The position numbers were made by a program, and so were the translations under genes. 64,000 bases of DNA from UBA1930 sp943368475 (GTDB lineage: Bacteria; Bacteroidota; Bacteroidia; Chitinophagales; Chitinophagaceae): contig CALRLF020000010.1 of assembly GCA_943368475.1 (NCBI GenBank), positions 1 through 64,000 of the forward strand. Reading direction: 5' to 3'. Below the pieces are notes generated by a model. It was not told where the DNA came from. It made no database searches and saw only the letters and a list, made by a program, of their open reading frames with translations. Of this stretch, positions 31,539-40,178 are shown one piece after another; within the stretch, counting starts at the first letter, position 1; each line of letters opens with the position of its first letter.

Positions 31539-31590
31539 TATAAAATAAAAACTGCGATGCTTTATATACATCGCAGTTTTTATTTTATGC
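31539..31590. terminator. Bidirectional terminator, 18-bp perfect stem
   Basis: 31542-31559 and 31569-31586 are perfect reverse complements with a 9-nt loop and A/T tracts on both sides. The right arm overlaps the last codon and stop of dps. It separates the convergent regulator and dps genes. Confidence 0.9.
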
Positions 31591-32061
31591 CTTTGTATGG
31601 GAACGTAAAAACCAAGCCATTTTTTCATGTTTTTCCATAAGACTTGTAATGAAATCGCAAGAACCTGCATCTTGAAAATCATTGGTAAAGCTGTGAATAT
31701 GCTCTCTTAGTTGCATAATAATACTCTCATGATCGGCAAGCAGTTCTTTAATAAAGCCCTGACTATCATTTTTCTCTCTGGTCATTTCTGTTAAATGGGT
31801 AAGCTTTAGAATACTTTTTAAAGTTGCTGGTGCATAATGACCAATAGTTCTAATACGTTCGGCAACATCATCAATAAATTGTTCTAATAAAGTAAATTGA
31901 CTTTCGAAAAGCTTATGCTTATCGTAAAAATCAGCTCCCTCAATATTCCAATGAGCATTTTTTGTTTTTGTACAAAGTACAAATTCATCGGCTAAAATTT
32001 TACTTAAAACGATGGCAACGTTTTGGCTGTTTTTGCCTGTAATTCCAATATTTGTTTTCAT
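31585..32061 (-). CDS. dps: Dps-family ferritin-like DNA-protection protein
   Basis: The 158-residue protein matches Dps: a four-helix ferritin-like protein that forms dodecamers, oxidises iron with peroxide, and shields DNA. The ferroxidase motif is present across helices (KTKNAHWNIEGADFYDKHKLFESQF followed by IDDVAERIRTIG). The ATG at 32059-32061 (MKTNIGITG) gives the usual length; the upstream codons are not family-like. It opens a large minus-strand stress island and follows a small hypothetical gene by 25 bases. Confidence 0.92.
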   Translation of the reverse strand: MKTNIGITGKNSQNVAIVLSKILADEFVLCTKTKNAHWNIEGADFYDKHKLFESQFTLLEQFIDDVAERIRTIGHYAPATLKSILKLTHLTEMTREKNDSQGFIKELLADHESIIMQLREHIHSFTNDFQDAGSCDFITSLMEKHEKMAWFLRSHTKA

Positions 32062-32086
32062 TTTATTTATTTGAATAAGAAAATTG

Positions 32087-32347
32087 TTAAAGAATGTATC
32101 TGTTGGGATGGTGTTCAATTACTTTTTGAATTAAAGTATTTGATGGATGACTTATTGCATAATCGTTCAAAAAATCGGACAGCGATTGATAGTAGTTTTC
32201 TAAAATTTCTATAGAAATATTAGCATTACTGTTGTTAGGAATGGTCATTGGCATTTCGTTTAAGAAATTGCTTAATTCCGGATACTTTTTGCTTATTTCT
32301 GAAAGGATAGAAAAAATTTCAGCATTTAAACTTTTTTCAGTTTTCAA
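32087..32347 (-). CDS. Hypothetical 86-residue protein upstream of dps
   Basis: A small soluble protein without signal peptide, with helices around EIFSILSEISKKYPELSNFLNEMPMTIP and an Asn-rich middle. It reads in the direction of dps and ends 25 bases before it, so the pair is likely cotranscribed. I recognise no family. The IPNNSNANISIEILENYYQSL stretch suggests a small adaptor, but that is weak. Confidence 0.55.
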   Translation of the reverse strand: MKTEKSLNAEIFSILSEISKKYPELSNFLNEMPMTIPNNSNANISIEILENYYQSLSDFLNDYAISHPSNTLIQKVIEHHPNRYIL

Positions 32348-32419
32348 TTTTTTCTGTTTAATATTTCAAAAACGGTGTATCTATTTTACGAAAGCATTTA
32401 TACAAAAAATGTAGGAATA

Positions 32420-32845
32420 CTATTTTTTATTTGTTTTATAACCCCATAATGTAACATGGGCTTTTTGATCGTTTCGGTTAACAAGTGTTTTATAAATAAA
32501 CACTACTTTTTTAATGTTATGTTCTCCTTTTAAATGAATAACCCTACTTTCTCCAGCATCTTTAATGGTATTATTTATTGTAAAATTTTCTTTGGTATTG
32601 CCAACATAAAATACTTCAAGGCTAATAAGTTTAATGGGAGCATCATTTACCATGAATTTTAATGATTCAAACCTGTTGGCTCCAATAATTAAAATTTCAT
32701 CGAAATCCTTTTGAAAGTTTACTGTAGTTTCTCCTAGTTTATGCCAACCAATTTTATCGCTAATTACAACTACTGGTTTTTGGGCATGTACTAATTGTGT
32801 TGTGCTTGTAAATGCAAGCAGTGTAATGATGAATATTTTTTTCAT
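32420..32845 (-). CDS. Secreted hypothetical protein (beta-sandwich-like)
   Basis: The 141-residue protein has a signal peptide (ending TTQLVHAQ) and a mature part of short beta strands (KPVVVISDKIGWHKLGETTVNFQKDFDEILIIGAN, VKKVVFIYKTLVN). This pattern recalls Bacteroidetes DUF2541-type or galactose-binding-like domains. No active-site residues are evident. It lies alone between the DJ-1 gene and the dps pair, on the same strand. Confidence 0.6.
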   Translation of the reverse strand: MKKIFIITLLAFTSTTQLVHAQKPVVVISDKIGWHKLGETTVNFQKDFDEILIIGANRFESLKFMVNDAPIKLISLEVFYVGNTKENFTINNTIKDAGESRVIHLKGEHNIKKVVFIYKTLVNRNDQKAHVTLWGYKTNKK

Positions 32846-32983
32846 TTTTTTATTTTAGTTGTAACATTTTTATTACTGTATAAAGTTGAGTTTCTTAATA
32901 CTGTAATTGATACATAAGTAAGGTTAATAATTACACTATTCACAGGTATTACATGTGAAGTATTTGCTTTGTAATTTTATTTT

Positions 32984-33676
32984 TTAGTGCACTTGTTTTT
33001 TACTCAAAACTTCAAGTAGTTGTTGTGCAACTTCTTTTGAAGATGCTGGATTTTGCCCCGTAATAAGCATACCATCGGTTATGGCATATGATTCCCAGTC
33101 ATTATTTTTTGAATATTCACCACCATTATTTTGTAATTCAGTTTCTAAAGAAAATGGAACAACATTTAGTAATTCAAGGGCTTTTTCTTCAGTGTTACTA
33201 AAGCCTGTAACTCTTTTGCCGTTTACAATAGAATTTCCTTTTTTATCACGAACATTTAATAGCACAGCAGGGGAGTGGCAAACAGTTGCAATAGGTTTGT
33301 TGCTTTTCCAAAATGCTTTAATTAGTTTAATGCTGTTGCTATCCTTATTTAAGTCCCACAATGGACCATGCCCACCAGGAAAAAATATTGCATCGAAATT
33401 TATAGCAGATATATCTGCTAATTTCATAGTACAACTTAAGATATTTTGTAACTCAATATCTTTATTAAACCTAAGTGTAGCTTCTGTTTGATTAATGGGT
33501 TCATTGCTTTTTGGGTCAATAGGAGGTTGGCCTCCATTGGGCGACGCAATTGTAATTACTGCACCAGCATCTTTGAATGTATAATAAGGGGTAGCAAACT
33601 CTTCTATCCAAAACCCAGTTTTTTGTCCTGTATCTCCCAAGTTACTATGTGAAGTAAGAACGATTAATATTTTCAT
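32984..33676 (-). CDS. DJ-1/PfpI family protein (Hsp31-like)
   Basis: The 230-residue protein matches the DJ-1/PfpI clan of Hsp31-type proteins, which act as glyoxalase III, deglycase-like or chaperone enzymes under stress. Seen are the N-terminal ILIVLTSH strand, GFWIEEFATPYY, IFFPGGHGPLWDL, and the nucleophile elbow IATVCHSPAVLLN with the catalytic Cys. The Glu in WIEEFATP is in the usual place for the acidic partner. It belongs to the stress island next to the eRF1-like protein gene, 23 bases away. Confidence 0.88.
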   Translation of the reverse strand: MKILIVLTSHSNLGDTGQKTGFWIEEFATPYYTFKDAGAVITIASPNGGQPPIDPKSNEPINQTEATLRFNKDIELQNILSCTMKLADISAINFDAIFFPGGHGPLWDLNKDSNSIKLIKAFWKSNKPIATVCHSPAVLLNVRDKKGNSIVNGKRVTGFSNTEEKALELLNVVPFSLETELQNNGGEYSKNNDWESYAITDGMLITGQNPASSKEVAQQLLEVLSKKQVH

Positions 33677-33699
33677 TTCTATAAACTTTAGTTGTGTTC

Positions 33700-34086
33700 T
33701 TACAAATGTTTTTGAAAGTGTTTCTTTACAAAGGCATGTTCTTGGCTTTCCGTCATTTTATCAGCCTGCTGTACTTCAAGTTTCGTTTTTATATATCGCT
33801 GATCATTTTTTAAAATATTGTATAATTCAACTTTGGCATCAGTTGGGCCAAAAAGAATTACTTCATCAAAATTTTTAATTAGCTCACCTAATTCTTTGTA
33901 GTAAGCAAATTGCTGTTGATGCTCTTTGTTGTGCATGATGTGCTCACTTTTTTCGAGACTTTGCTCTTTTGCAGTATGGGTAAATTTCGATTCTATATAG
34001 CTTGTTTCAATCGGATCTGCAGTAAACTCAATGATATGAGCAATTGAATGATCCATCCAAATGCCTAATTGCTTTTGTATTGACAT
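33700..34086 (-). CDS. Bacterial eRF1-like (baeRF-type) small protein
   Basis: The 128-residue protein begins KQLGIWMDHSIAHIIEF and has FDEVILFGPTDAKVELYNILKND near its middle, the signature of the third-domain fold of archaeal/eukaryal eRF1 and its bacterial relatives. In Bacteroidetes such small proteins sit in stress clusters beside Dps, as here. A link to ribosome rescue is possible but not shown. It starts 17 bases after the glycosyltransferase gene and precedes the DJ-1 gene. Confidence 0.65.
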   Translation of the reverse strand: MSIQKQLGIWMDHSIAHIIEFTADPIETSYIESKFTHTAKEQSLEKSEHIMHNKEHQQQFAYYKELGELIKNFDEVILFGPTDAKVELYNILKNDQRYIKTKLEVQQADKMTESQEHAFVKKHFQKHL

Positions 34087-34103
34087 GTTTTTTATTTTAA
34101 GAT

Positions 34104-36449
34104 TTATGCTAATTCAGGTTCTAATATATCTTTCGTTTTTTCAACAGATAATGGCTTTTCGATTTGCACATATTTTTCAATAGTTAGTCGTGATAATGCA
34201 TAACTCACTGTTGATTCAGCCCCTTGGTTAAGGTTAATGTGTTTTTCTTCTAATCCGTCGTAGCAGCCACCTGTGCATGGATTGTAAATGATTTGGTGTA
34301 AGTGATTGGCTCCTAAAAACCAATTAAATGCAATAACCATTTTTTCTAAGTACGTTTTATCTTTCAACGTATCATAAAATAAACTCAATGTCATGATTGT
34401 ATAAGCAACGTCGATGGGTTGTTCTCCAAATTGATTAGATTGTTTCCCTTTAATATGCCATCCCTGGTTGGAGATTACTTTAATTTGATTGTTTTGAAAT
34501 TGAACAGATAATAAAAAATTGAAACTGTCTATTGCAATTGTTTTAAATAAAATGCTGTTATCGTTTAAGTAGGCATACAACATGGCTTCTGGTAAAACAC
34601 TATTTGCATAAGTGAGATAGTCTTCAAACCATTTCCATTTATCATCTGATACACCTCTATATTTAGAAACCAAATCATCTGCAAGCGATGTGATTAATAA
34701 TTTTATCAGTTCATCTTTTCTTAATTGGTTGTATAGGTATAATCCTTTTATAGCAAAGGCAATTGCTCTGGGTGATTTAAACCCAGGAATTTTGTTTATA
34801 GACTTATCAAAAGCTGCTTCTACTTTAAGAAATAATTCGTTTTCTACAATGTTTTCGTACGATAAAAATTCACCTAATGCCCAAATAGCTCTGCCATTAG
34901 CATCTTCTAAATTTTCATCCTTGTTTTTAGCTAAAAATTGTTCGTTTATATCTACATAATTTAAAAAGCTTCCATCTTCCTGCTGACAGAAAATGATAAA
35001 TTGTAAATAGATCTTTATTAGCTGTAAATCGTTTAAATCTTTGGTAAGTTGATAATGCTTGGTAACAGCAATTAATGCCCTTGCATTATCATCAATTGTA
35101 TAGCCACTTGTATAATCAGGGTTTGCAACTGAGGCAAACTGAATAATTCCTTTATTAGTTGTTAATCGCTTGATATGTTTTTGTGAAATAGGTGGTAAAG
35201 AATAATGCAGTACTTTTTCTTTTAGCTGAATATTTTTTTCAATTAATTCAATATGAGCAATTGCAGCATTTTGCCATGCGGTAGGTGATATTTTATGTAA
35301 TCCATTCAGCTTCATTTCTTGTAAAATCATCGAATTCGATAAAAGCTGAATTGTTGTTTCGGCCAGTTGTTTAGCATCTTGAAAATCTACAATTAAACCA
35401 GCTCCATTATTCAGCATTTCTTTGGCATGCGGAATTGGTGTTGATACAATGGGACAGCCACTTGCCATTGCATAAGCAAAGGTTCCACTTACTGCCTGAT
35501 ACCGATCTTTAGAAGTGAATAGGTATATGGTTGTTTGCGATAAATACGATTGCAATTCATCTAACGATAAATATTTATTTATAAAACGAACATGGTTTTG
35601 CAGATCTAATGCAATCACTTTGCTTTCTAATAAAGCCCTATAAGTCTCTCCTTCACTTTTAATTATTGAAGGGTGTGTTTTGCCTATAATAAGATACAGA
35701 ATATTTGGAAATATTTTGATAATGCTTGGTAATGCATCTAGTGCAGTTTCAATACTTTTGCCCGAACTGATTAAACCAAATGTTGATAGTACCAGTTTGT
35801 TTCTTAAGTAGCTTTTATTTTCTTGCTCAGTATTCGATTTAGCTAAGTGTGTACCATGCGGAATTACAATAATTTTATCTGCAGCAATTGTGTATTCGGT
35901 TTGCAAAATACTCTCCGAATTTTTTGTCATTACAATAATGTTTTTACTTAATGCAGCAATTGTTTGTACCAATTTTTTTCTAGCTTCATTAGGTTCTGGT
36001 AGCACAGTATGAAATGTTGTTATAACTGGTTTTCGAATAAGTGCAAGCAGTTGCAAAAAATAATCTCCATTTGTACCACCAAACAAACCAAATTCATGTT
36101 CTACAAGTACCAACTTAATTTGGCTATTGTTATTAATTAGCTCAGCAAGAGGGCTGTATTCATTTAGGCTAGATGTATGTAAAGTATATATTACTTCGTT
36201 TGGGTAATTGTAAATTTTTTCGTTTGCTTCCAGTGCACAAACAGTAACAGAATAGCATAATCCAAATTTTTCTTGTATAGCATTCACCAAATCTTGTGAA
36301 TACATTGCAATGCCACATTCTCTATTGGGATAAGAAGTAATAAAAAGTATTTCTGGTAAGGAGGTTGGTGTTGCAGTTTGCTCATCATTAAAGCTTTCTT
36401 TATAGTGCATTAAACTGTTTACTGGTACATAATCAAAGTTTGTTTTCAT
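34104..36449 (-). CDS. GT4 glycosyltransferase fused to a C-terminal helical-toroid domain
   Basis: The 781-residue protein has two parts. Residues about 30-400 are a GT-B fold family-4 glycosyltransferase (ITSYPNRECGIAMYSQDL at the acceptor site, VIPHGTH in the linker, and the donor-site region SGTFAYAMASGCPIVSTPIPHAKEML). Residues about 420-760 resemble an alpha/alpha toroid (TIDDNARALIAVTKHY, ANGRAIWALGEFL, DVAYTIMTLSLF). The ATG at 36447-36449 overlaps the stop of the GH130 gene (ATGA), so the two are translationally coupled. Together they suggest making or trimming a mannose-type oligosaccharide. Confidence 0.82.
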   Translation of the reverse strand: MKTNFDYVPVNSLMHYKESFNDEQTATPTSLPEILFITSYPNRECGIAMYSQDLVNAIQEKFGLCYSVTVCALEANEKIYNYPNEVIYTLHTSSLNEYSPLAELINNNSQIKLVLVEHEFGLFGGTNGDYFLQLLALIRKPVITTFHTVLPEPNEARKKLVQTIAALSKNIIVMTKNSESILQTEYTIAADKIIVIPHGTHLAKSNTEQENKSYLRNKLVLSTFGLISSGKSIETALDALPSIIKIFPNILYLIIGKTHPSIIKSEGETYRALLESKVIALDLQNHVRFINKYLSLDELQSYLSQTTIYLFTSKDRYQAVSGTFAYAMASGCPIVSTPIPHAKEMLNNGAGLIVDFQDAKQLAETTIQLLSNSMILQEMKLNGLHKISPTAWQNAAIAHIELIEKNIQLKEKVLHYSLPPISQKHIKRLTTNKGIIQFASVANPDYTSGYTIDDNARALIAVTKHYQLTKDLNDLQLIKIYLQFIIFCQQEDGSFLNYVDINEQFLAKNKDENLEDANGRAIWALGEFLSYENIVENELFLKVEAAFDKSINKIPGFKSPRAIAFAIKGLYLYNQLRKDELIKLLITSLADDLVSKYRGVSDDKWKWFEDYLTYANSVLPEAMLYAYLNDNSILFKTIAIDSFNFLLSVQFQNNQIKVISNQGWHIKGKQSNQFGEQPIDVAYTIMTLSLFYDTLKDKTYLEKMVIAFNWFLGANHLHQIIYNPCTGGCYDGLEEKHINLNQGAESTVSYALSRLTIEKYVQIEKPLSVEKTKDILEPELA

Positions 36450-37480
36450 ACAGTTATATTGTTTGTAAGCTCTTTTAATAGTTCTTTTAAACTGAGAGAA
36501 GCACATGCAATGCGTTTATCGGCTGCTCCATAATAGATGTATAATGTGTCGTTTATTAAAGCTGTGCCTGTTGGAAAAACTACATTATTTACTTCGCCTT
36601 TTAATTCCCACGAAAGTTCGGGTTTAAATAATGCGTAAGGCAGTCGGGATAGTTCTATACTTGGATTTTCTAAGTCTAATAATGCAGCACAAGCACTGTA
36701 CACATAACCTGCTGAAGTATCGTGTACACCATGGTAAATTAGCAGCCAACCATGTTCTGTTTCAATAGGTGGGCAGCCACCACCTATATAGCTTATTTCA
36801 TGTTTATACTTGGGAGAGAGGATAATATTTTCTTGTAGGTGTAAGAAATAATTTGTCCAAAATTCTTTTGTTAGATCTTGAATACTGTTTACTGACGCAA
36901 TTTGTATATCAGGTCGTATTCTGTGCAGAAAGTATAGTTTGCCATTTATTTTTCTAGGAAAAAAAATGAGGTTCTTGTCCCATAAAAGCATCTTTTTATC
37001 GGGATTGTTTTGAATGTTATTATGCACATGAAAGCGTTCGTACTTTTCGTTTAAATGTGCATTACATTCGGCCAGTCTTCTAAATTCTTCGTAAGTAAAT
37101 TGAGGAACAATAATGCCATGTTTTTCAAAGCTTTTCAAATCAGTTGATGTTGCTAATGCCCCCATAGCATTAATTCCATCATAGGCAGTGAAAGTTAGGT
37201 AATAAAGTTCCTCAATTTTTACTATTCTGGGGTCTTCAATCCCATGAGCTTCGTATTCAAATTGTGGACTTAACAAAGGGGTGTTCAATCTTTCAACCAG
37301 ATTTAATGGACCATCTAATTTGCAATATCCAATAGTAGAATAATTGCCTTTTCGTAGGGCTCTGTAAAATATATGAATAGTATTACCATCTTGATATACA
37401 GCTGGGTTTAATACACCTTCATCTTCAAAAAACAAAGTCGTTTCTTCGAGAATAATGCCTTCCTTTTTTACAGTAACCAT
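36446..37480 (-). CDS. GH130 family glycoside phosphorylase/hydrolase
   Basis: The 344-residue protein has the five-bladed beta-propeller pattern of GH130. FEDEGVLNPAVYQDGNTIHIFYRAL lies near the N-terminus, and the catalytic-site motif GIEDPRIVKI (Asp as proton donor) near residue 84. GGGCPPIETEHGWLLIYHGV lies near 230, and PTGTALINDTLYIYYGAADKRI near the end. GH130 enzymes act on beta-mannosides, usually by phosphorolysis. It is coupled to the downstream glycosyltransferase by a 4-base overlap. The exact substrate is not inferable. Confidence 0.88.
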   Translation of the reverse strand: MVTVKKEGIILEETTLFFEDEGVLNPAVYQDGNTIHIFYRALRKGNYSTIGYCKLDGPLNLVERLNTPLLSPQFEYEAHGIEDPRIVKIEELYYLTFTAYDGINAMGALATSTDLKSFEKHGIIVPQFTYEEFRRLAECNAHLNEKYERFHVHNNIQNNPDKKMLLWDKNLIFFPRKINGKLYFLHRIRPDIQIASVNSIQDLTKEFWTNYFLHLQENIILSPKYKHEISYIGGGCPPIETEHGWLLIYHGVHDTSAGYVYSACAALLDLENPSIELSRLPYALFKPELSWELKGEVNNVVFPTGTALINDTLYIYYGAADKRIACASLSLKELLKELTNNITV

Positions 37481-37496
37481 TTTATGTGTTTTAGGT

Positions 37497-38129
37497 TTAT
37501 TTAGTTGGTTGTACAGGATATTTATTTAAGATTTTTACTACGGCTGGGTGTATTGCATTTTTCATATATCGGCTATCATACACATCGCCTTTTGCAGATC
37601 CTGTCCAAATAAGTTTACCTGAAACTCTATCAAAAGCATTAATTATGATAGTAGATTTATTAAACCTTGTTCGTTCAACTGTTTCTCCAATTTTATAAGA
37701 TGGTCTTTGATAACTTTGATTATAATAACCATACGGATTCCATTTGTAGTTATTATTATTGTAGTACATATAAGAATAAGATGGATAGGCACCATACATT
37801 GGAGAAGAGTATATTGGAGTTCTAGTAATGGCAACCTTGCTTCTGTTATGAATAACTAATTCAAACAATAAATCAGGAGCATTTATTTGTGGAACGTACA
37901 ATATTTTTTCCAGCTCTTTATCAACATAGTTTTTGATATTGTTTTCTATAATCTCATTATCAAAAGGTGTGGCTGTATGTGGTTGATGGTTGTTTAGCCA
38001 AGCGTATGTTTTGAATTGATTGAAATCAATACTATGATCGTAATTGGAAGATATTGTATTAAAAATGCTGTTAGTACATCCGAGTAATGCTATTGTTATT
38101 GCAATAGTTATTACCAGTATTTTTTTCAT
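37497..38129 (-). CDS. DUF4136 lipoprotein
   Basis: The 210-residue protein has a lipoprotein signal peptide (ending ALLGCTN). It then has the DUF4136 pattern YDHSIDFNQFKTYAWLNNHQ near residue 35 and a C-terminal INAFDRVSGKLIWTGSAKGDVYD block. The middle is unusually rich in Tyr, Asn and Pro (PMYGAYPSYSYMYYNNNNYK), a low-complexity insert. These are anchored envelope proteins of unknown role. It is the first gene of a run through GH130, GT4, the eRF1-like and DJ-1 genes. Confidence 0.85.
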   Translation of the reverse strand: MKKILVITIAITIALLGCTNSIFNTISSNYDHSIDFNQFKTYAWLNNHQPHTATPFDNEIIENNIKNYVDKELEKILYVPQINAPDLLFELVIHNRSKVAITRTPIYSSPMYGAYPSYSYMYYNNNNYKWNPYGYYNQSYQRPSYKIGETVERTRFNKSTIIINAFDRVSGKLIWTGSAKGDVYDSRYMKNAIHPAVVKILNKYPVQPTK

Positions 38130-38210
38130 TTCGCTGATTTAAACACTAGGGTAAAAAATAGTAGCTCTTTAGCCTAATGTTTTTAATGGAATAGAGTGCC
38201 TAGAAAAATT

Positions 38211-38630
38211 TTAAAAATTTGAAGTTGTTAAAACAAGTGTCATACCAGGGTATTGAACATTTGAATCATCTTCAGCAGTAACTGAAATTCGAATTGGCTT
38301 AAAAGAAGTTACTGTTTCAAAGGAAACTTTTAAACCATTGCTGGTTTTAATTTGACCAATATTTTGTGTAACATTATTTTCAGTTAATACCCAAACTACA
38401 TAGGTACGTTTTGGAGGGTCAAGCCTATTTGGCTCTGCTAAATAAGATAACTGCATTTTAATAGCGTAGTTGTTATTCTTATCTTTTTTTACAGTTACAT
38501 TACCTCTGGCTGCAGGAACAACTGATGAATTTTCAAAAGCAATTTTTTTAGCACATGAACTGAATAAAAAAATACTTGCAATGGTGAAGGCAGCAAACAT
38601 TAGTTTGCTAAGTGATTTATTTTTATACAT
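38211..38630 (-). CDS. Hypothetical lipoprotein
   Basis: The 139-residue protein has a lipoprotein signal (ending FLFSSCAKK). The mature part has repeated beta-strand patterns with a TYVVWVLTENNVTQNIGQI segment and FKPIRISVTAEDDSN. This resembles small anti-sigma-type or Ig-like envelope domains in which a value is carried across a two-layer sheet. It sits within the stress island. Function unknown. Confidence 0.65.
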   Translation of the reverse strand: MYKNKSLSKLMFAAFTIASIFLFSSCAKKIAFENSSVVPAARGNVTVKKDKNNNYAIKMQLSYLAEPNRLDPPKRTYVVWVLTENNVTQNIGQIKTSNGLKVSFETVTSFKPIRISVTAEDDSNVQYPGMTLVLTTSNF

Positions 38631-38653
38631 AAGTGATTTATTTAAAGAATGAA

Positions 38654-39100
38654 TTATTTTTTATGAGCTAAAGCAGAGATTGATTTGCCCAATTCATCTA
38701 CTTCTTTATTGAGACTGATTTTAAACAACTCCCAGGTACTGTAGCTTCCATCTGAGTGTTCTTTTAATGTGGTTTTTAATCTGTTATTTTGTTGAATTAG
38801 TTTATCTAACTCTTTTTCAGAATTACTACGTGTATCTGCTTTCTCAGCTTTAATCTGAATTTTAATTGCAGCAATTTCTTGATCGTTGGCTAAAAGCTTT
38901 TGTTCAATTTCAGCTCTATACTTTGCATATTGAGCAGCAGAGTCTAAACGAGCTTCGTTAAGTTCTTTGGTAGCGTCTTTTACATTTTCTTTTGCTTCCT
39001 CTACTTTTTCTGCTTTGCTTTCGGTAGAGTTGTTACAGCTAACAATAGCTATAGTTGCTGCACAAGAAATTAAGATTAGTTTTAAGTCAAACATTTTCAT
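38654..39100 (-). CDS. Lipoprotein with long coiled coil
   Basis: The 148-residue protein has a lipoprotein signal peptide (ending AIVSCNN). An almost unbroken charged coiled coil follows from about residue 28 to 115 (KAEKVEEAKENVKDATKELNE and further), with a short C-terminal segment. It resembles sequences that span the periplasm. Its start overlaps the end of the gene before it (39087-39449) by 14 bases, so the two are coupled. The function is not known. Confidence 0.7.
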   Translation of the reverse strand: MKMFDLKLILISCAATIAIVSCNNSTESKAEKVEEAKENVKDATKELNEARLDSAAQYAKYRAEIEQKLLANDQEIAAIKIQIKAEKADTRSNSEKELDKLIQQNNRLKTTLKEHSDGSYSTWELFKISLNKEVDELGKSISALAHKK

Positions 39101-39449
39101 TTTCTTTTTTATTTTTACGTTTGTTAATAAGTGTATTTATGATAGATGTAGAGATTTTTTCAACAAGCATTGAGCTTAAATAACCTTTAATGCTTTTATT
39201 TCTGCCCAGTACTTTTTCAATTAAAAAATTAGTTCCAAGGTTAATACCCACCTTAGAAATATTTAGCTTCAAATCTTTATCCTCTAGAATACTGCTTAAA
39301 TATTCTTTTGCGATTTTTATAGGATTTGCTTGATTAGCCAATTCTGAAAATTGTACTTTAAGCTCCTCTTCTTTAGCTAGTTTTTGTTTTTTTAAAGTAG
39401 CTATTTGTATTTGCAAATCAGTGTAAGCTGTTACTTTAATTTTATCCAT
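39087..39449 (-). CDS. Hypothetical protein of the holin-like/YtxH operon
   Basis: The 120-residue protein starts with a coiled-coil helix (TDLQIQIATLKKQKLAKEEELKVQF) followed by a region with hydrophobic helices (NLGTNFLIEKVLG, YLSSMLVEKISTSIINTL) and a Lys-rich tail. The ATG at 39447-39449 overlaps the end of the holin-like gene by 8 bases; the longer ORF start would overlap it far more. It is probably a membrane-associated partner of the holin-like protein. Confidence 0.6.
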   Translation of the reverse strand: MDKIKVTAYTDLQIQIATLKKQKLAKEEELKVQFSELANQANPIKIAKEYLSSILEDKDLKLNISKVGINLGTNFLIEKVLGRNKSIKGYLSSMLVEKISTSIINTLINKRKNKKENENV

Positions 39450-39798
39450 TTTTATTGCTTGATTGATTAAGTAAACAGTCAACTATTTGTTCTCTAATAG
39501 GTATTCTCAGCCATTTTTTACATAACAATAGCGTTAAGAATATAAGCAAATAAAAACCTGCAACAATGCCAAAACCGATGTAGCTATTTTTAAATATTGA
39601 TGATAAATACAAAGCTGAAAAAATGCTTAAGAAAAGAATAAACATTATGCCAAATAGCCCAATTACAATACTTGTTATTGCGTTTGCACCAAGATTCGAT
39701 GAATACTCAATTGCTTCTAGCTTACCTAGCTTATAGTTAATGCTAACGTACTCTTTTAGGCTATTGGTTACTTCATCTATATGATTGGTTTGTGGCAT
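39442..39798 (-). CDS. Phage-holin-superfamily III-like / Actinobacterial holin-X type membrane protein
   Basis: The 118-residue protein has an N-terminal amphipathic helix (VTNSLKEYVSINYKLGKLEAIEYSS) and two strong membrane helices (about 43-67 and 75-95). This is the layout of the putative holin-X/DUF1469 family. These are common chromosomal envelope-stress proteins and not evidence for a prophage. It is part of the chain YtxH - holin-like - hypothetical - lipoprotein. Confidence 0.75.
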   Translation of the reverse strand: MPQTNHIDEVTNSLKEYVSINYKLGKLEAIEYSSNLGANAITSIVIGLFGIMFILFLSIFSALYLSSIFKNSYIGFGIVAGFYLLIFLTLLLCKKWLRIPIREQIVDCLLNQSSNKNG

Positions 39799-39859
39799 AA
39801 TGTTTACTTTGCTTAAGAAATTTTGGGTTATTTTTTACTTTTAACCAATAATTTATTTT

Positions 39860-40147
39860 CTAGTTGTGCTGTTTAAAAGCTTCAACTTTTTGTTGAATAC
39901 CATTTTTTATATCGGTAATCTTTTCGCCAGCTAATTCTTCTAATTCCTCTGCCTTATGTCTAAGTGCAGCTACTTCTTCTTTAATTTTTTCTTTTACATC
40001 TTCTGCCATGTCTTTAGCACCACCTATAAGTCTTTTTCTGGTTTTGCTACCTTTTGCAGGGGCAAATAAAATTCCTAATGCTGCACCTGTAATTGCTCCA
40101 ATTAATAAGGCTCCAATTACTTTAAAATTGTCGTTTGAGTTTTCCAT
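39860..40147 (-). CDS. YtxH-domain protein
   Basis: The 95-residue protein has the YtxH signature: an N-terminal membrane segment with glycine motifs (GALLIGAITGAALGILFAPAKGSKTRK) followed by a coiled coil (DVKEKIKEEVAALRHKAEELEELAGEKI). YtxH-type proteins rise under general stress in several bacteria. It lies 31 bases downstream of the porin-like gene and leads the holin-like chain. Confidence 0.88.
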   Translation of the reverse strand: MENSNDNFKVIGALLIGAITGAALGILFAPAKGSKTRKRLIGGAKDMAEDVKEKIKEEVAALRHKAEELEELAGEKITDIKNGIQQKVEAFKQHN

Positions 40148-40178
40148 TTTTATTATGTTTTTAAATGATTAAATTGTT

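Noticed and set aside
39442..39798. Holin-like gene as evidence of a prophage
   Set aside because: No lysin, capsid, portal or integrase gene is nearby, and such proteins are common in stress clusters.
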